Positions 60,680 to 64,000 of a stretch of 64,000 nucleotides of DNA are shown here, one piece after another; position 1 is the first letter of the stretch; each line of letters begins with the position of its first letter. This stretch comes from DATCZB01 sp035513215 (GTDB taxonomy: Bacteria; Pseudomonadota; Gammaproteobacteria; Steroidobacterales; Rariloculaceae), in contig DATKCK010000033.1 in NCBI GenBank assembly GCA_035513215.1, forward strand, positions 1-64,000, written 5' to 3'. A model generated the notes under the pieces. The model had not been told where the DNA came from. It searched no databases and saw only the letters and a list, made by a program, of their open reading frames with translations. The position numbers were made by a program, and so were the translations under genes.

Positions 60680-61672
60680 TCAGGCATCGCGGATCGCGCG
60701 CGTGACGAGATTCTGCAGCAGGGGAATCTTGAAGTGATTGAAGTTCAACGGCGTCGCGCCGCGAATGGCGGCCTGCCCCGCCACCTGCGCTGTCGCTGCG
60801 TTCTTCGGCTGACCCGTTGCCGCGTTCTCGACGGCCGACAGGCGCCGCGGCACGCACTCTACGGCGCCGGCCGCTATGCGGATCCGATCGATCGTGTCGC
60901 CATTGACGACCATCGCGGCGGCGATGCTGACGAGCGCGAAGTCCCAGACATTGCGGTCGGCGACCTTCTCGAAATAGAACCTGGCACCCGCCCATTCGGC
61001 AGGCAGCCTGACGGCCGTCAGGATCTCGCCGGGCTCGAGTATCGTCATGCGCTCGATATCGATGTCGGGACCGATGAAGAAATCCTCGGCGGCAACCTCG
61101 CGGTCGCCGTCGGCGTTTCTGACGACCATGCGCGCATCGAGCGCGACCATCGCGGGCGCCGTGTCCGACGGCGAGACGGCGACACAGCGATCCGCCCCCC
61201 ACAGGCAATGCTCGCGGTTCTGGCCTTGCGGCGAGTCGGCGTAGCAGCTGTCGCCGCCGGCGCGGTAACAATCGACCCCGTACCGGTAGTACCAGCAGCG
61301 CGTGTCCTGACAGAGATTGCCGCCGAGCGTGCCGACGTTGCGGATCTGCGGCGACGCGACGCGGCCCGCCGCGTCGGCGAGCAGCGAATATCGCTCGCGT
61401 ATCAGCGCGTCGTTCTCGACGTCAGTCAGCGTCGTCAGGGCGCCGATCTCGATGCCGCCGTCCGGCAGCTCGCGGACACCTTTGAGCTCGTCGAGACCGC
61501 TGAGATCGACTATCGTGCCGGGCCGCTTGACGCGATCCTTGAACCAGTCGAGGCTGTCGTTGCCGCCGGCGAGCGCCCAGCCGCTATCGCCTGCCTCGCG
61601 CAACAGCTCGATTGCGCCGTCGACCGAATCCGGCTGATAAAGCTCGAATGCTGCCATCATGTCTTTGGACAT
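60680..61672 (-). CDS. FAD subunit of a molybdenum hydroxylase (PaoB/CoxM-like, Cys-rich)
   Basis: 330 residues. ALAGGNDSLDWFKD and ASPQIRNVGTLGGNLCQDTRC are the FAD loops of the xanthine dehydrogenase family. An insert right after this holds several Cys (CWYYRYGVDCYRAGGDSCYA and HCLWGADRC), consistent with an extra 4Fe-4S cluster as in PaoB or 4-hydroxybenzoyl-CoA reductase beta. GGGAG lies seven bases before the ATG at 61672. Part of the periplasmic hydroxylase operon, carried out with the Tat-bearing subunit. Confidence 0.88.
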   Translation of the reverse strand: MSKDMMAAFELYQPDSVDGAIELLREAGDSGWALAGGNDSLDWFKDRVKRPGTIVDLSGLDELKGVRELPDGGIEIGALTTLTDVENDALIRERYSLLADAAGRVASPQIRNVGTLGGNLCQDTRCWYYRYGVDCYRAGGDSCYADSPQGQNREHCLWGADRCVAVSPSDTAPAMVALDARMVVRNADGDREVAAEDFFIGPDIDIERMTILEPGEILTAVRLPAEWAGARFYFEKVADRNVWDFALVSIAAAMVVNGDTIDRIRIAAGAVECVPRRLSAVENAATGQPKNAATAQVAGQAAIRGATPLNFNHFKIPLLQNLVTRAIRDA

Positions 61673-61686
61673 GAGTCTGCTCCCCT

Positions 61687-62379
61687 CTATATATTTTGCG
61701 CCGCGTTTTGCGCCGCGCGCATCACCGCGTTCGTGTAGTTGTCGTAAGCGCCGCAACGGCAGAGATTGCCGGACAGCGCCATGCGAACCTGGTCCCGCGT
61801 CGGATTCGGATTGGACCTGAGCAGCGCGACCGCGCTCATGACCTGGCCGGGCGTGCAGAACCCGCACTGCGGACCGAGCTCGTCGATCATCGCCTGCTGC
61901 ACGGCGTGCAGGCTGCCGTCGGCACCCTCGAGTCCCTCGATCGTCGTGATCGCCTTGGCCCGGATCGAGTGCGTCAGCATCGAGCAGCCATAACTCGCGA
62001 CGTCGTCGATGAGGACCGTACAGGCGCCGCATTCACCGCGATCGCAGCCAAGCTTGGTGCCGGTCAGATTGAGCTTGTAGCGCAGCGTCATCGCGAGCGT
62101 CTCGTTCGGCAGCACATCGACCGTGCGCTCGACGCCGTTGACCATGAGCCTGATCATGCGCTCGACACCGCCGGCGCTCGCACCGCCGTCGCCCCCGGAG
62201 CAGCCGATCAGAACGCCGGCGCCCGAGACGGCGGCGCCCGATGCAATGACACCTTTAATAAATTGCCGCCGCGACGCTCTCAAGCTCGCGATCGGGGCAG
62301 CCGCGCCATCGCCCCCGTCGCCTCCACGATCGAATGCCGGTTCCGGATACATTCCCTGAGTTTCGTGCTTGTCGGACAT
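61687..62379 (-). CDS. 2Fe-2S subunit with Tat signal (PaoA/CoxS-like)
   Basis: 230 residues. SRRQFIKGVIASGAAVSGAGVL (from residue 36) is a twin-arginine signal. The rest is the two-cluster subunit: plant-type GCDRGECGACTVLIDDVASYGC and the helical QCGFCTPGQVMS...GNLCRCGAYDNY. As in PaoABC it is probably the only subunit with a Tat signal and brings its folded partners to the periplasm. It carries electrons from molybdenum to FAD. Confidence 0.92.
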   Translation of the reverse strand: MSDKHETQGMYPEPAFDRGGDGGDGAAAPIASLRASRRQFIKGVIASGAAVSGAGVLIGCSGGDGGASAGGVERMIRLMVNGVERTVDVLPNETLAMTLRYKLNLTGTKLGCDRGECGACTVLIDDVASYGCSMLTHSIRAKAITTIEGLEGADGSLHAVQQAMIDELGPQCGFCTPGQVMSAVALLRSNPNPTRDQVRMALSGNLCRCGAYDNYTNAVMRAAQNAAQNI

Positions 62380-62422
62380 CAGAAGGACTCCACTGAAATC
62401 GCTTTCCCCCGGGATCGGGCCG

Positions 62423-64000
62423 TCACGCCGTGTTGACCTGGAGCGGCTGGTGCGACGGCTCCCTGCCCGAAGCCGCGTTGACGATCATGTCGGGCATCAC
62501 CGGCACGCGGTTGAAGACGTGACCGCCGAGCGCCTCGGAGATCGCACAGAGCAGGGCGGCGGCCGCGCAGCCCTGCACGGGCTCTCCCATCCCCTTCGCG
62601 CCGACCGGATTGTCCGGGTCCCCGATCTCGACGGCGGCAGTCTGCATCGTCGCCGGCACGTCGAGATAGGAAGGCAGCTTCGAATCCAGCAGATTGACGT
62701 TGCCGGGCAGGCCGTTCTGCGGATCGTAGATGTGCCGTTCGTAGCCGGCGAGACCGATACCCATGACGGCCCCGCCCTTGATCTGGGTCGCAAGACCCAT
62801 CGGGTGCATCACCGTGCCGCAATCGGAAACGCCGACGTAATCGAGAATCTCGTACTTGCCGGTTTCGACATCGAGCTCGATCTCGATGAAGCCCGCGGCG
62901 AGCGCCGGCACCGTGGCGGCGCCGCCGAGCTGGTCCTGGGCGACGCCGACGAGGCCCGTTCCCGCAACACCCGCGGCCGCGGCTTTGGTGACGTCGTTGA
63001 GCATGTCGGGCACCTCTTCGCCCGAAAATCTGCCGCCGAGCTCGATCGCGCGCTGGGCGACCTGCGCGTAGGTCAAAAACTGATCCGGCTGCTCGCGCTT
63101 GTAGACGCGGTGGTCGCCGATCTCGAACTCGTCGACCTCGCCGCCGAGATCCATGGCGGCGATTTCCTTGAGCTTGTGGACGGCGTCCATCGCGGCCGCG
63201 TAGTTCGAGCGCGTCGTCGTGAACGACGTGTTGCTGCCGAACTGGCCCCAGGTCCAGGGCAGATGCCGGCTGCTGTCGCCCCGGACGACCGTGCAGCTTT
63301 CCCAGTCGCACTTCAGGAACTCGGCGACAACGCGCGCCGTCGACGTATGCGAGTACGTCCCGAGATTGCCGACGCCCGTATGAATGTTGAGCCGGCCCTC
63401 GGGCGTCAGGACGACGAGCCCGTCGGCGCCGCGGAATCCCGCCGAGTGATAGGCCGTGCCGACGCCGACGGCGCGGACCTTCGACCCGTTGCGCTCGCCG
63501 TTTCGCGTTACGCGCTCGGCGTAGTTGAACATCTCGGCGCCCCTGTCGAGCGCCTCTCGCAGATACGCGCTCGTCAGACCGCTCTGGCGCGGGCCGTACT
63601 GCCAGCGCGAGTCGGGCGCGTTGAGCTTTCGAATCTCGAGCGGGTCGACGCCGAGCTGACGCGCGGCCTTGTCGAGCAAAGGTTCGATGGCCGTCGCGAT
63701 CTGGTTTTGGCCCGGGCCGCGCTGCGGTCCGCGCGGCGGCGTGTTGGTCATGACCGGAATCCCGCGAAAGCGCATCGCGCCCGGCGTGTAGACGATCGAG
63801 ACGGCCTCGGCCGCCGAGGTGTAATCCGAGAAGCCCTGGTTCGGCCCGTTCTCCTGGATGATGAAGAGGTCGGCGGCCGTCAGCTTGCCGTCGCCGCGAA
63901 AGCCCATCCGGATTCGGCCCTGGAAGCCGTGCCTCGCGGAGCCGAGGTAATACTCCTCGTGGCGGGAAATCCGCATCATCACCGGGCGGTTGTTGAGCTT
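62423..64000 (-). CDS. Molybdopterin large subunit of the periplasmic hydroxylase (5' end outside window)
   Basis: The last about 525 residues of a xanthine dehydrogenase-family large subunit; the start lies beyond the right edge. Readable marks are MMRISRHEEYYLGSARH, NTPPRGPQRGPGQNQ, GTYSHTSTARVVAEF, DCGTVMHPMGLATQIKGGAVMG and the active-site Glu in GAKGMGEPVQG. It binds the molybdenum cytosine dinucleotide or molybdopterin centre and hydroxylates an aldehyde or heteroaromatic. Substrate unknown. Confidence 0.9.
   Translation of the reverse strand, partial: KLNNRPVMMRISRHEEYYLGSARHGFQGRIRMGFRGDGKLTAADLFIIQENGPNQGFSDYTSAAEAVSIVYTPGAMRFRGIPVMTNTPPRGPQRGPGQNQIATAIEPLLDKAARQLGVDPLEIRKLNAPDSRWQYGPRQSGLTSAYLREALDRGAEMFNYAERVTRNGERNGSKVRAVGVGTAYHSAGFRGADGLVVLTPEGRLNIHTGVGNLGTYSHTSTARVVAEFLKCDWESCTVVRGDSSRHLPWTWGQFGSNTSFTTTRSNYAAAMDAVHKLKEIAAMDLGGEVDEFEIGDHRVYKREQPDQFLTYAQVAQRAIELGGRFSGEEVPDMLNDVTKAAAAGVAGTGLVGVAQDQLGGAATVPALAAGFIEIELDVETGKYEILDYVGVSDCGTVMHPMGLATQIKGGAVMGIGLAGYERHIYDPQNGLPGNVNLLDSKLPSYLDVPATMQTAAVEIGDPDNPVGAKGMGEPVQGCAAAALLCAISEALGGHVFNRVPVMPDMIVNAASGREPSHQPLQVNTA

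Noticed and set aside
1..64000. tRNA, rRNA or insertion sequence genes
   Set aside because: No rRNA-like conserved stretches, no recognisable tRNA clover-leaf with TTCGANNC arm, and no transposase-like protein were found by reading; a covariance-model scan would be needed to exclude small RNAs.

Overview
The window is 64 kb of high-GC, densely packed chromosomal DNA. Kdo/LPS genes, RlmJ, RimO, AlgH/YqgE, ThpR, an SpeA-AguA-AguB polyamine route and a homoprotocatechuate cluster with an HpaR-type regulator point to a gammaproteobacterium, probably environmental and not a well-known genus (inference). I see no rRNA, tRNA, CRISPR array, phage or insertion sequence. The right edge cuts through a molybdenum hydroxylase large subunit.

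Layout, left to right. 1-7 kb: a MarR regulator diverges from a citrate synthase. It is followed by a tight set: a methyltransferase/ATP-grasp fusion, an AstE/AspA-type deacylase and a bifunctional glutathionylspermidine synthetase/amidase. 7-13 kb: a PQQ-type sugar dehydrogenase, then a leftward operon of VOC, YjbR, ThpR, a cystathionine synthase/lyase, a MOSC protein and a second Cys/Met-type PLP enzyme. 13-18 kb: an acetyltransferase/nitrilase fusion, a YciI protein, an omega-aminotransferase and a secreted protein of unknown function. 18-28.6 kb: an outer-membrane patatin, thioredoxin reductase, a MacAB-like ABC exporter with two permeases, and a Ser/Thr kinase with an extracytoplasmic propeller. 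29-31.8 kb: a Tat-exported vanadium haloperoxidase and an S1/P1 nuclease. 31.8-36.3 kb: a Kdo operon with two waaA-like genes, kdsA and a transaldolase/CBS fusion. 36.4-42.3 kb: an EAL phosphodiesterase, RimO, a DUF1015 protein, a sulfotransferase and a broken VOC gene. 42.5-47.4 kb: the polyamine operon aguA, deoxyhypusine synthase-like gene, speA, aguB. 47.5-51.5 kb: AlgH with a signal peptide, an amidohydrolase, RlmJ, a MazG-like protein and an MFS exporter. 51.5-57.1 kb: a homoprotocatechuate meta-cleavage cluster with a LigAB-type dioxygenase and a DapA-type aldolase. 57.2-58.8 kb: a membrane zinc peptidase and a protease-fold protein without the catalytic histidine. 58.9-64 kb: a periplasmic PaoABC-like molybdenum hydroxylase with cytochromes b and c.

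How the genes may work together. The operon at 42.5-47.4 kb turns arginine into agmatine and putrescine, and a DHS-like enzyme could then make spermidine or homospermidine. Glutathionylspermidine synthetase at 5-7 kb consumes spermidine and the SpuC-like aminotransferase at 15-17 kb may degrade diamines, so polyamine metabolism is a recurring theme. The most unusual assemblies are the methyltransferase-ATP-grasp/deacylase/Gss operon, the transaldolase-CBS gene inside the Kdo operon, and the molybdenum hydroxylase with its own cytochromes. Two families of intergenic repeats sit mostly at gene 3' ends: a GGGTCAGACCCC inverted repeat and a roughly 110-bp mosaic element.
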